Assembly: GCF_016801865.2 (NCBI RefSeq)
Contig: NC_068937.1
Location: 126,817,818 to 126,881,817, forward strand
Direction of reading: 5' to 3'
Origin: Culex pipiens pallens
Taxonomy: Eukaryota > Arthropoda > Insecta > Diptera > Culicidae
Length of the DNA stretch: 64,000 nucleotides
Under the pieces are notes generated by a model, which worked only from the letters and a program-made list of their open reading frames with translations, was not told the origin of the DNA and made no database searches. Every line of letters starts with the position of its first letter. Positions within the stretch are counted from its first letter, which is position 1. This document shows, piece after piece, positions 11,158-20,390 of the stretch. The position numbers and the translations under genes were made by a program.

Positions 11158-11476
11158 TTCGATGCGTTGGATTGTTGTTGTTTGGAAGCGAAAAATACTA
11201 TATCGGGTCCGGGTGCGTGAGGGAGCGAGAAAGAGTGTATCGTTGGGAGACACTCGCAAGTTGTGATGTGTAATTAAACGACACGAAATCACTTTATCGC
11301 GTAAATTACACCTATCTATCACAGTGTCCTGTTAAATCCTTCACTAGTTTGCACCAAAATAGTACTCGCGAAGAAAAACGGTTAGTTTTACACTTGAAAA
11401 AAAGCGATTTTAAAAGCGCGCATATGAAAGAGTTGTTTACGTTTACGCACAATGGTAGGTTATGGGGGGCACAAGT

Positions 11477-11814
11477 GATTACACTGAGTGTAAGAGAGAG
11501 AATGAGAAATACAGAAAGATATATGCGTAAAGAACGTAATGAAATGAGACACTAAGTAGGATTAGCAGAGAGAGCCTAAGATGTACAGAAAGAGAGACGC
11601 AATTGAGAAAATAGAGATAGAGGAATAGAAAGAAAATTGAGGAAATGTATGAATATGTGAAATTGTGTGAAGTTAATTTGAATATTTGTACGATTTTTGC
11701 TTCTTTACATTCTTGATTGCAGTACTGTATGAAACTGTATGTTTTTGTTTTAAATTAAGGTTGACATAACAAATTGGATAAGAACACAATCAAAAGAGTA
11801 CAGGAGGGGAAAAT
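11477..11814 (+). other. LTR-element interior, right part, ending in polypurine tract
   Basis: Non-coding and purine-rich at its left (GAGAGAGAATGAGAAAT), continuing the interior at 4.7-6.0 kb. It ends in CAGGAGGGGAAAAT directly before the TG of the right LTR, the expected place for plus-strand priming. Confidence 0.65.
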
Positions 11815-12698
11815 TGTGGGATATAAGACTGGTGAAAATATAATAAATTTAATAATTTGAAAAAAGTACTCAAAAAATCAGATCAATGAACAATTACTCA
11901 AAATTAACTTCCCGAGCAGACGGAAATAACTTGGGAATAACATTTTTTGATATTTGAAAATACTAGACCAATAACATTTTACGTTATTTATAACAAAATT
12001 TGTTATTCGTAGTTATGATTTTTTTGTTATTGGATTGTTATTGTAATAACAGACTAATAACACTTTAAGTTATTCTTCGAACAAATCTTTGTTATTATTT
12101 TTTGTTATTTTAACAACTAATCCGATCATCCCAATAACACTTGGAGATATTCTTCCATAACAAAAAATGTTATTCTAAAGTTGTTTTGGCTGTCAACCAA
12201 TATCAGACCAATAACAAATTTTGTTATGATAACATAATCTGTTATTAAACTATTATGCAAAAATGGATTATCCAAGAAGATTCCATAACACTTTCTGTTA
12301 TTTTAACAGTATTTGTTATTGAAATGGCATGAATTTTGTTATTACCGTCTGCCCGGGTTGTTCAGATTAAATTCAGATAGACGTGTAGCTACGCAAGTTT
12401 GACAGAACGATATTCCAACCGGAAATAGACCCGAAACCTAGAAAGAGATAGTATTAGAAAGCAACGCAAACTGATGGTGTGAGATTGGAAGATGAGAGAA
12501 TGTATGTGTGAGTTCAGAGCAACTTGAAACTGTACGAGTGAAAGAGAGGAAATGATCGACGACCTGCGAAAGAAAATCTTCTCGCTTGTTCGGGGACGGT
12601 TCGTGATCTTGGATCTTGGATTCATTCTGCGTTATATTTTCGAAGCGATTGGTCGTGTTGGATTTTAAGAGCCAACATGGACCGCGTGGTACACGACA
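11815..12698 (+). repeat. right LTR, interrupted by a 447-bp MITE
   Basis: It has the same sequence as the left LTR with two differences visible by eye: the MITE at 11,911-12,357 and a small tandem duplication of GATCTTG near 12,603-12,620. The two LTRs share ends and flanking ATAAC duplications. Confidence 0.82.
11911..12357. mobile_element. MITE, TIR CCCGRGCAGACGG, 2-bp target duplication
   Basis: The ends are CCCGAGCAGACGG and CCGTCTGCCCGGG, inverted copies with one mismatch. The flanks are TT on both sides (11,909-11,910; 12,358-12,359). The left LTR at 4,371-4,381 is the exact unoccupied site with a single TT. The interior has many TTGTTAT/ATAACAA motifs and no ORF, so it is non-autonomous. 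A second copy is split across 47,320-58,241. Confidence 0.88.
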
Positions 12699-12776
12699 AT
12701 AACTATTATTAAAATTGATGCCAGTAAACGATCTTGTCAAAGTCAAACATAGATTTGGGCTCCCTGAACACGCTCC

Positions 12777-13012
12777 TGTTGGCCGGATTAGCAGAGTACC
12801 GACGGCAGCAGGGAACGCGAAAAGGAGGGACGGATCCGGTTAACTTTGCCGGAAATAAAATACGCGCGAGTAACAACAGAACTTGACTTTATTGTTGCGA
12901 AGCTGGCTTAGGAACTAACTGTGTGTGACGTGTCACTTTTTCTCTTGAACGGCGGCGCCGTTGTGCGCAGGGTTGCATCCGCGCACGTCACCTCCAATAG
13001 GGTGGCTCAACA
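12777..13012 (-). repeat. copia LTR (3' LTR of the minus-strand element)
   Basis: 236 bp, TG...CA on both strands. AATAAA occurs at 12,855-12,860 on the plus strand, but the functional polyadenylation signal on the element strand was not identified. Confidence 0.9.
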
Positions 13013-13027
13013 CTCCTCCTCGCGGAT

Positions 13028-15853
13028 TCATCCCTGGGCTCCTCCGTCATCCAGTTTTGGCACCGCTCTATTCTTATCTCTCTTGATCCTGTTGATCTCC
13101 TCCTGCTGCTTGCAAGCAACGAGATAATCTACGTAAATGAGTAGAAATATCCCGTCCTTACCGATTGGCTGCTTGTAGATGCTCGAATCCGAATTGCACC
13201 GCTCGAATCTCAACCGCGACAGTTTTCCGGTGATCGTCCGGTGCCACACTCGCGCCGCTTGTTTGAGACCGCAAATGCTTTTCAGCAGTCGGCACACTTT
13301 GGTCTGCTTCTTCTTGCTGGCGTTGTTCGCTCGAACCCACTCCTCCTTTTCAGGACAACGTACAGCTTTCTCGTACGCCGCTGGTTCGTCCTGCTCCATC
13401 ACCACCAGGCCGACTTCGTAGTCCTCCAGTCTGGCCGGCAGCTGTCCTCGCGTAGATCTGTCCGGCAGCACTCGCAGCTGTTGTCCTTGACCTGCTGGCT
13501 CTGTATCCGGTGCTCGCGGTGCGGCCTCCAGTGCTGGCGGTTGAGCATCCGCCCCGCCCGGTCCAAGTGGGTCACCCGGCGCCGCCGCCTCTTGCATCGC
13601 TTCTTCGCCGTTGAACAGATCCTCGGCGGACTCGTAACCCTCGAAAGAGTCATCATCAGACAGCTCGTTTCGCACGATGGGCTCCATCGGGAACACTTCT
13701 TGATCTTCACGGTCGTGCTTTACTGATTCACTTTCGAATTCACTGCACTTTCTCTCGTCCGGCATACGCAAATCCTCGACAAACTTCACATCACGACTTA
13801 TCGTCACACGTTCACTTTGTTTGTCGACAAAACGGTATGCTTTGTGTTCGTTCGAGTATCCCACAAACACTAGTTTTCGCGCTTTCACGTCCATTTTCTT
13901 CCTTTTCTGTGCGGGCACCTGCACCCACGCCTCACTCCCGAAGATCTTCATGTGCTCTAGGCTGGGTTTCCTCCCGTACCATTTCTCGAACGGACTCATC
14001 CTAATCGACCGCGACGGTAGACGGTTCTGGATGTAGGTCGCAGTCAGCACGGCTTCGCCCCAGTACTTCTGCTCCAACTCTGCATCGCGCAGCATACACA
14101 GAGACGACTCCTTGAGGTACCGGTTCTTTCTCTCGGCAACTCCGTTCTGCTGCGGAGAGTACGGCGCCGTGAACTGGCTCACGATTCCTTCTCGGCGCAG
14201 AAAGTCCTGCAGCGCCTTGTTGACGTACTCGCCGCCTCCATCGGACCGAATGACGCGCGGGGTCTTTCCGATCTGGGTCTTGCAGAACTTGACAAAGTTT
14301 TCGATCTTGCCCGCAGCGTCGGACTTGTTCCGGATCAGGTACACGAACGTCATTCTGGTGTAGTCGTCGATCAGCGACAGGTAGTACCTGTTTCCGCTCG
14401 GGGTTTCCTCCATCGGGCCGCTCAAATCCGTGTGCACCAAATCCAGCTTGTCCTTCGTGTCGTGCACAGCCTGCTTCGGAAACGGAGTGCGTGACATCTT
14501 CCCTTCCATGCAGCTGCTGCAGAGCGTACGTACGCCGCAGTCCTCAACCTTGATCCCTTCCGCAAACTTCCCCGGAATCGCTTGAACCACCTCTTGATCA
14601 CGGTGACCTAGCCGACGATGCCAGGTGTGTAGGCAGTTGGCAGTGTGGCTCCTCTGCACTGTGATCATTGCTTGGTCCGGAGTGCACAATCGGTAGAGGC
14701 TTCCGTGGCGAGTCCCCTGGGCTGTTACTACTCCTGCACGGTTCCGGACTTCACAGCGTTCGCCGTTGAACACAACTTCGAATCCTTTCGCTGCAAGTGT
14801 GCTCACCGAAATCAGTCCGCTAGTGAGTTTGGGGACGTAGAGGACGTCGTGGAGCCCGATGTCGACCGGATTTCCTTCACCGTTGACTCCGACGATGGTT
14901 CCGCTTCCGGTGCCTCGAACTTCCGCCTTCTCCCCGTCTGCGAGCGTCACGCTGACGCTCACCTTCTCTTGAAGCGCTTTGAAGAACCGCTTGTCGCCGG
15001 TCATGTGCCGCGACGCGCCGCTGTCGACGTACCACTCTGCCGATCTTCCGTGACCGACCATCCAAGCGAGGGGTTCGTCCGAAACGTCTGCTTGCTTCGC
15101 CTTGACCTTACCCTCCTTGCTTGACTCTGGCTTCATGTTCGTCGACTCTTCCTTCTTCCGTTCGGGGCACTTCCTCCAAAAGTGGCCAGGCTGGTGACAG
15201 TGATTGCAGAGCTGCTGCTGCTGCTGTTTGTTGCCACCCTTGCCGCCCTTTCCTTTGTTTACGTTCGAGCGTAGAGCCTTGTCTCCGCCCTCAACCGCGC
15301 TTGAACGTTCACGCCGCTTCTCCGCCTCTGCCATCAGGCTGGCCTGCAGCAGATCCGACGTGATTTCCTCGACAGGCCGTTGCTGAATGGCCGTAACGAG
15401 CGGATCGAACGAGTCTGGCAACGAAACCATCATGAGCGCCACTCGGAGTTTGTCCGGAATCTCCTGGCCAGCATCCTCGACTCGTTGCACCAGCTCGTTG
15501 AACACCTGGATGTGCTCCTCCACCTCGCCGCCCTCCGGAAGGTCCAGCCGGGCCAGCTTCTTGAGGAGGTACACAACGGAACGCTGGTCGTGGTGGTCCT
15601 TCAACTTCTCCCAGGCCTCCTTCGCTGACTTGCACGTTTTTATCAGCCTAGCCTGGTTGTCGTCCACCCACAGGCCAATCGTCGCACGCGCCACTTCGTC
15701 CTTCTCCACCCACTGCTCCGAGGGAACTTGCGGCTTCTCCTTGGAGATTACTGACCACAACCGCTCCTTGATGAGCAACATCTCCATTTTAAACTTCCAA
15801 GTGTGGTAGTTTACGCTGGTCAGTCTGGGAAGGGCGTAGCGCTGGTCCGCCAT
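13028..15853 (-). pseudogene. copia Gag-Pol polyprotein; RT internally deleted, RNase H missing
   Basis: Start chosen at the ATG at 15,853 (MADQRYALPRLTSVNYHTWK), the usual copia Gag opening. The open frame extends upstream, but its only start-like codon there is a GTG overlapping the primer-binding site. Gag (UBN2-like) is followed by a zinc knuckle CNHCHQPGHFWRKC near residue 216, the protease motif YVDSGASRHMTG near 275, the integrase zinc-binding HTWHRRLGH...CSSC and the catalytic core (HTDLSGP, IDDYTR, IRSDGGGEY, APYSPQQNGVAERKNR). The RT is damaged. After EEWVRANN the sequence jumps to CRLLKSICGLKQAARVWH, skipping the fingers and first catalytic Asp block. The catalytic motif reads YVDY instead of YVDD, and the protein ends soon after with no RNase H. 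Integrase motifs look intact. The ORF is otherwise uninterrupted, consistent with recent movement using another copy's RT. Confidence 0.9.
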
Positions 15854-15949
15854 CTTGCCGGAACTTTTCACCAATCGTCCGGCACCAACTTTTTCCTCAG
15901 CTTCCGCGCGACCGAACTCCTCTTCCGCTGCGTTCCTGGGCACAAAACC

Positions 15950-16184
15950 TGTTGGCCGGATTAGCAGAGTACCGACGGCAGCAGGGAACGCGAAAAGGAG
16001 GGACGGATCCGGTTAACTTTGCCGGAAATAAAATACGCGCAAGTAACAACAGAACTTGACTTTATTGTTGCGAAGCTGGCTTAGGACTAACTGTGTGTGA
16101 CGTGTCACTTTTTCTCTTGAACGGCGGCGCCGTTGTGCGCAGGGTTGCATCCGCGCACGTCACCTCCAATAGGGTGGCTCAACA
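15950..16184 (-). repeat. copia LTR (5' LTR of the minus-strand element)
   Basis: 235 bp, matching the other LTR except for one base substitution (CGCGAG/CGCAAG) and a 1-bp deletion (GGAACTAACT/GGACTAACT). It would carry the promoter of the element. Confidence 0.9.
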
Positions 16185-16534
16185 GCTCCAAACAACAGAA
16201 TTGAATTTTATTGAATTTGAAGGGAATAAGTAAAATTGAATATTTTGGGTCAAATGCAATGGAATCATCGTAAGCAATCATGCGCACCCAAAGATAAAAA
16301 AAAATCCAAAAACAAGACAAATTTTCCCATCATTAACTAATACCTATAATTTTAAATTCAGGCCTGAAAGGATTAAATTAAAAATTTCAATTTTATTTAT
16401 TGGCAGGAAAATCACTTAAATTCAATTCTGTCGATTGGAGTGAGTTCAGGGAGCCCAAATCTGTCATACCTTGATAAAACAGAAACGTTTACTGACATCA
16501 TCTTCAAAAATGTCGAGTTGTGTAATAATAGTAT

Positions 16535-16985
16535 TTGATTACAAATTGTTTACTTTTCAAACCACGTGGCGCGATGTTTTGACATATGTGATCGCGTTTG
16601 GGCAGGTTTGCACCAAGAAGAAGTAAAAGAAGACCGGCGTAAATTTTTGAAACCTGAGCCATATTGTTGAAAGTAATTCTAGTAGATCTGCTCATGAAAT
16701 AATTCGTTAGCATCGTACTGTCAAAAATCTACCAAATCATTGAACACATTGATCACACACAACTGTACAGAAAAATATCCTCAGGAATCAGTTTTCGACA
16801 ATTCGATGCCAAGAAAATTTACCGTAATTCGAAAAAGCCAATTACTTAATAAGGAAAGGAGGCAACATTTCTAAAATAATTTAATTTTGAACTACTTTTG
16901 TTTTATTTCAGTATAAATGATTAAAATATGTACCACTTTGGTGTCATGTCCGTTCATCCGTGTTTAAACGTTAAATTTGAATACT
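16535..16985. other. AT-rich spacer
   Basis: No ORF of note, no repeat structure seen; separates the copia host element from the foldback element. Confidence 0.5.
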
Positions 16986-17224
16986 AATAATGAAAGAATC
17001 TATGACATTTCCCCGAAACCCATATTACCGAAGCGACATTTCCCCGAATGCCGCTTCCCCGAAAAGACACTTTCCCTAATAGTCATTTCCCCTAATTCTA
17101 TTTACCCGAATTTCCCATTTCCCCTAATCGTCCACATCCCCGAATGCCATTTTCCCGAATGGGCCACAATCCCGAATGCCACTTACCCGATTAGTCATAT
17201 CCCTGCATAGTCATTTCCCTGAAC

Positions 17225-17327
17225 GCCATTTCCCCGAACGCGATCAAGCCGAAATGCCCGGTGCCCCGGAGCGCGCACGCTCCTGGGCACCGGGCATTTC
17301 GGCTTGACCGCGTTCGGGGAAATAGCA
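17225..17327. repeat. GC-rich long hairpin inside the left foldback arm
   Basis: Inverted arms of about 45 bp (from TTTCCCCGAACGCG through AAGCCGAAATGCCCGGTG and GGAGCG, then back) surround a few central bases (CGCA). It is strikingly GC-rich against an AT-rich background. Confidence 0.8.
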
Positions 17328-17332
17328 TTTTA

Positions 17333-17665
17333 CAGTCGACTCTCTGCTTGTCAATATCCAAAGGACCGTCGAGGAAGAGAATCATCAGATTACAGAACGA
17401 TGCAAAATGAAGACTCAATTGAAAATAATTTTTTCTTGATACCCAGCTATGGGAGAGAATCCATCAAACGTCCATCAAACAAAAACACACAAATTTCAAA
17501 CACCCTTTAAAGCTTCGTTTCGCCAAGCAAAATGTATATGCAAGCCATGAAAACTGAAATTATTGACAACCGGAAGAGATTTTTAAAGCAAACAGGGACT
17601 GAAGAATTCATCGATAGATGGAGAATTATTGATATCGAGAATATCGACAGCCAGAGAGTCGACTC
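17333..17665. mobile_element. pogo/Tigger-like MITE
   Basis: 333 bp with TIRs AGTCGACTCTCTG at both ends (left CAGTCGACTCTCTG...TGTC, right inverted) and TA on both sides (17,331-17,332; 17,666-17,667). TIRs starting CAGTNGACTCTC and a TA target duplication are typical of the pogo/Tigger branch of Tc1/mariner. No transposase ORF. Confidence 0.72.
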
Positions 17666-17669
17666 TATA

Positions 17670-18630
17670 AGAAAAAAAAATGATGGCAATTTTTATCACA
17701 TCAAACTACATATAATATTTCTTGAAAGGTTCGTATTGGCCTTGAATGATCAACTTTCTTTTTTGGCTTCACTCAGAACAGACGTAGCATTTTAGGGGGG
17801 AAGGGGTGTTGGAAGGTTTGGTACTATTCATTCAAATACAATGAATATTGTTACAGACTTTTTTTTATATATTCTCAAAACAAATACCTTTTTCTTATAA
17901 ACATGATAATAGTAATGCAATAGAAGTTTTGTTATTTTTTATGATTCAAAAACATACCGTGCGATTTTCGTAGTACCCCGTATCAGTAGAACCCTGTTTA
18001 CACTGATCATTTTTTTCACATTGCTGGTTTGGGATTTGGCGAAAAGTATAATCAACAAAAAATTGTACCAGCCTTATGTACCTATTTGTTCGATTTTTGC
18101 ATTTTTGAACAAAATTCGAAAAAAAAAATCCTTGCAAATTTCTCAAAAACAACATCTAATCATGCGGTTAAACACAAATGTTAATTGAACAACAAAAAAT
18201 TTAGTAATTGGGTCCTAAAATTAAGCTTAAATTTGTGATATTATTGTTCACAAGAAAAATTAGCTTTACTAAGTACAATGACCCTTTGAACGACCGCAAA
18301 AAATTTAAAATGGATTTTTAATTCAATTTCTAAAAATTCACTTCACGGCCCTTCTTGGCAGAAAAGCTCCTACTTGACAGCTCGATCCAGGGGGGCCCTA
18401 GTTGATCCATCGAAAAAATGTTGTCTTGTCAATAACTTTTTTTTGTATAAAAATGAAAAAAAAAGTTATCAGAAATGGTTTTTAATCGTGTTTCTTACCG
18501 TTGTTCATAAAAATTGACAAAGGGCTTTACTAATAAATTTACAACATTTAATCAACAGCATACCCGAAAAAGCTGTTTGTTCGGTAAAATTGAGAAAGAA
18601 AATAACTGTTAGTCATGGAAAAAGACTTTA
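17670..18630. other. AT-rich foldback loop sequence
   Basis: No ORF above 70-90 codons with recognisable features and no internal repeats seen; likely non-coding loop of the foldback element. Confidence 0.45.
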
Positions 18631-18924
18631 GCGAAAATGATGATTAGGGGATATGCAAATTCGGGTAATTTTAAATTTAAATAAACGGAAATTGGCGTAA
18701 GTGACACTTCGGGGAAATGGCATTCGGGGAAATTGCCGATTAGGGGAAATGGCATTCGGGGATATAGCCGATTAGGGGAAATGATATTCGGGGAAATGGC
18801 ATTCGGGGATGTGGCTGATTAGGGGAAGTGGTATTCGGGGATGTGACCAATTAGGGGAAATGATTTTCGGGGAAATGGCATTCGGGGAAATGTCATTCGG
18901 GGAAATGAGCTAGACCCTAATGAA

Positions 18925-19640
18925 AACTTTTAATTCCCGCAGTGATCTACGTCTGGTTTTCTGTTACTAATTTATACAACTAAATACAAGAAGTATCTTT
19001 CGACTTTTATATTTTAATATGTTCCAAACAAAACAAAAATAGAAACTTTAGAGCCAGAGCAGAGATATTACGTTTTAAATTTACACTGTACGATTTTAGT
19101 ACAACCCATCTCAGTTTAGCTGTTTGCAATACCACGTTTGTCTCTCCCACAACCCAATCCAAACAACGCAATTTTCCAAAATTTACTCAGCTTCACGAGA
19201 GAAAAGCTCCCTCGCAGCACGCCAAAAAAAAATCGCAAAAAGCTCCGACCGACCTTCACTGTCCTCGCTTTCGTGCGAATCTCTCTCTCTCTCTTCGTGT
19301 GAATCTAGAACGATGAGCTTCGGGTCATCTCGCTCTCGTAGAAGCTTTCTCTCTCGTGTTAAGAATGTGGGGACATCGCTGGACAGCTGATGCCAATCCA
19401 GCTGTATTTCACGAGGACTGTTGTTTGCAAACAGACCAGGTTGGAGGGAAACTGCGGTTGGCGAATGTCGTGTGAGTTTTGGGTCTGTTTTGGCTTGAAG
19501 GGAACGTACTGTCATTCCACAATAATTTCGTTGTTTTGAATTGCCGACAGTGGTTGAGACAAAACAGGTTTTACTGTAAAACATATTTCAAACCGTGAGT
19601 GTGAACTGAATATAACTATTAGCTTTAGCTTAAAGGCCTT
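18925..19640. other. unassigned spacer
   Basis: Contains a CT-rich stretch near 19,280-19,300 and a 133-codon minus-strand ORF (19,183-19,584) with no recognisable motif, probably fortuitous. Confidence 0.4.
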
Positions 19641-19649
19641 GAAACTCGA

Positions 19650-19735
19650 TGACTAGAAGACTCTAAGACTTGAAAACTTGAAGACTTGAAGACTAGATGA
19701 TTAGAAGACTAAAAAATAGACAACTCGTCGTTTAT
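19650..19735 (+). repeat. degenerate (GAAGACTT)n repeat, left block
   Basis: Successive units such as AGACTTGAAAACTTGAAGACTTGAAGACTAG form a degraded 8-9-bp tandem repeat. A similar block lies about 530 bp downstream in the same orientation. Confidence 0.65.
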
Positions 19736-20257
19736 TGGACTAAACGAGTTACAAATTCGAACCACGTCATCACTAGAAACTGTTGTTGTCATTTCACAAT
19801 AAAAACGCCATATCCTTCAACAACTTCATTTTCACAAGTTTTTCTTGCGCTATCTCCACCAGCATAAAAGTGCGTGTTTTCCCGACACCCGGATAACATC
19901 ACTTCTCGCCTTCTTAAGCCATTTATGCCAACGCGTTGTCATCCCCCACTTCCTTGTACTCGTCAACCTGCAGGTCAGGTACAACACCTGAGAACATCCC
20001 CACGCCCGGGGGCTGCCACTGCTGGACGAAGCAGATTTCCATCTATAGAATGCTCGGAGACCAACTTGGTTGGGAAAGCGGAAAAAAGGACCATGAGACG
20101 AGAATCCCACCGCTTAGCACGCGAGAGCAGTGTCAAGGACGACGCCGGGATCGTCGAATACGAGAACGGAATGGCAAATTACAGCGATGGGGTTTGGGCA
20201 GGCGGTGCAGGGTGGCTGCTCGAATCGTTTTGCAGAAAGGACTTCAATACTGATTTG

Positions 20258-20390
20258 AAAAATTGAAGACCTGAAAACAAGACTATAAGAAGTGAAGACT
20301 TGCAGGCTTGAACAATCTAACACTTGGAGACTGAAGACCTGAAAACTTTAAGACTCACTAGATATGGATATTTGAAGACCTGTTGACTTA
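20258..20390 (+). repeat. degenerate (GAAGACTT)n repeat, right block
   Basis: Units such as TTGAAGACCTGAAAACAAGAC and AGTGAAGACTTGCAGGC resemble the block at 19.65 kb. The two blocks bracket a more GC-rich 500-bp segment (19,740-20,255) with no recognised gene. Confidence 0.6.

Larger units (their letters stand above)
6051..11468 (-). mobile_element. nearly full-length CR1-like non-LTR retrotransposon
   Basis: A 5.4-kb two-ORF element lies antisense to its host LTR element. It is bounded by a direct repeat GCACAAGT (6,043-6,050 and 11,469-11,476), the expected target-site duplication. On its own strand it starts with a run of six C, has about 310 nt of 5' UTR before the ORF1 start I prefer, then ORF1 with a PHD finger, ORF2 with endonuclease and RT, a short 3' UTR and an (AAAC)n tail at about 6,051-6,065. 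A short simple-repeat tail and a PHD-type ORF1 are characteristic of the CR1 clade (the mosquito T1/Q type), which is why I prefer CR1 to Jockey. One visible frameshift near 7,500 in ORF2 makes this copy defective. Confidence 0.88.
4282..12698 (+). mobile_element. non-coding (LARD/TRIM-like) LTR retrotransposon, split by a CR1-like element
   Basis: Two direct repeats beginning TGTGGGATATAAG and ending GTACACGACA (4,282-4,709 and 11,815-12,698) have the TG...CA ends of LTRs. They are flanked by a 5-bp duplication ATAAC (4,277-4,281 and 12,699-12,703). A purine run AGGAGGGGAAAA just before the right LTR fits a polypurine tract on the plus strand. TGGCGTAGTAAGC begins 1 nt after the left LTR, where a primer-binding site should be, but the tRNA is not identified. 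With the CR1-like insertion (6,051-11,468) and its duplicated 8 bp removed, only about 1.7 kb of purine-rich interior remains, with no gag/pol reading frame. I infer a non-autonomous element mobilised in trans. Confidence 0.82.
12777..16184 (-). mobile_element. Ty1/copia LTR retrotransposon with near-identical LTRs
   Basis: LTRs of about 235 bp (12,777-13,012; 15,950-16,184) begin TGTTGGCCGG and end GGCTCAACA on the plus strand. They differ at only about two positions, which implies a recent insertion. A 5-bp duplication GCTCC flanks the element (12,772-12,776; 16,185-16,189). The element reads on the minus strand: GAGGAGGAG next to the left LTR fits the polypurine tract, and GGTTTTGTGCCCAGG adjoining the right LTR resembles the initiator-tRNA half-molecule site used by copia elements. 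The interior contains one long ORF with a deletion in RT. Confidence 0.92.
12704..16530. mobile_element. candidate short TIR element hosting both the LTR retrotransposon edge and the copia insertion
   Basis: 12,704-12,770 (TATTATTAAAATTGATGCC ... GATTTGGGCTCCCTGAAC) recurs inverted at about 16,445-16,530 (GTTCAGGGAGCCCAAATC ... AATAATAG). Without the copia element and the LTR retrotransposon the remnant would be about 420 bp. Similarity of the arms is clear but imperfect, and the outer ends are not well defined. Confidence 0.45.
16995..18920. mobile_element. foldback element with CCCCGAAT-type arms
   Basis: The left arm (about 16,995-17,327) is a degenerate array of units such as CATTTCCCCGAATGCC and ATTTCCCCTAATCG. 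The right arm (about 18,640-18,915) is the inverted array (GGCATTCGGGGAAAT, GATTAGGGGAAAT). The loop of about 1.3 kb contains a pogo-like MITE and AT-rich sequence. Inverted arrays of short direct repeats are the hallmark of foldback transposons. No transposase is present and the outer ends are not sharply defined. Confidence 0.7.

Noticed and set aside
15854..15943. Upstream extension of the copia ORF from GTG at 15,943
   Set aside because: GTG overlaps the presumed primer-binding site next to the LTR; the ATG at 15,853 matches the usual Gag start.
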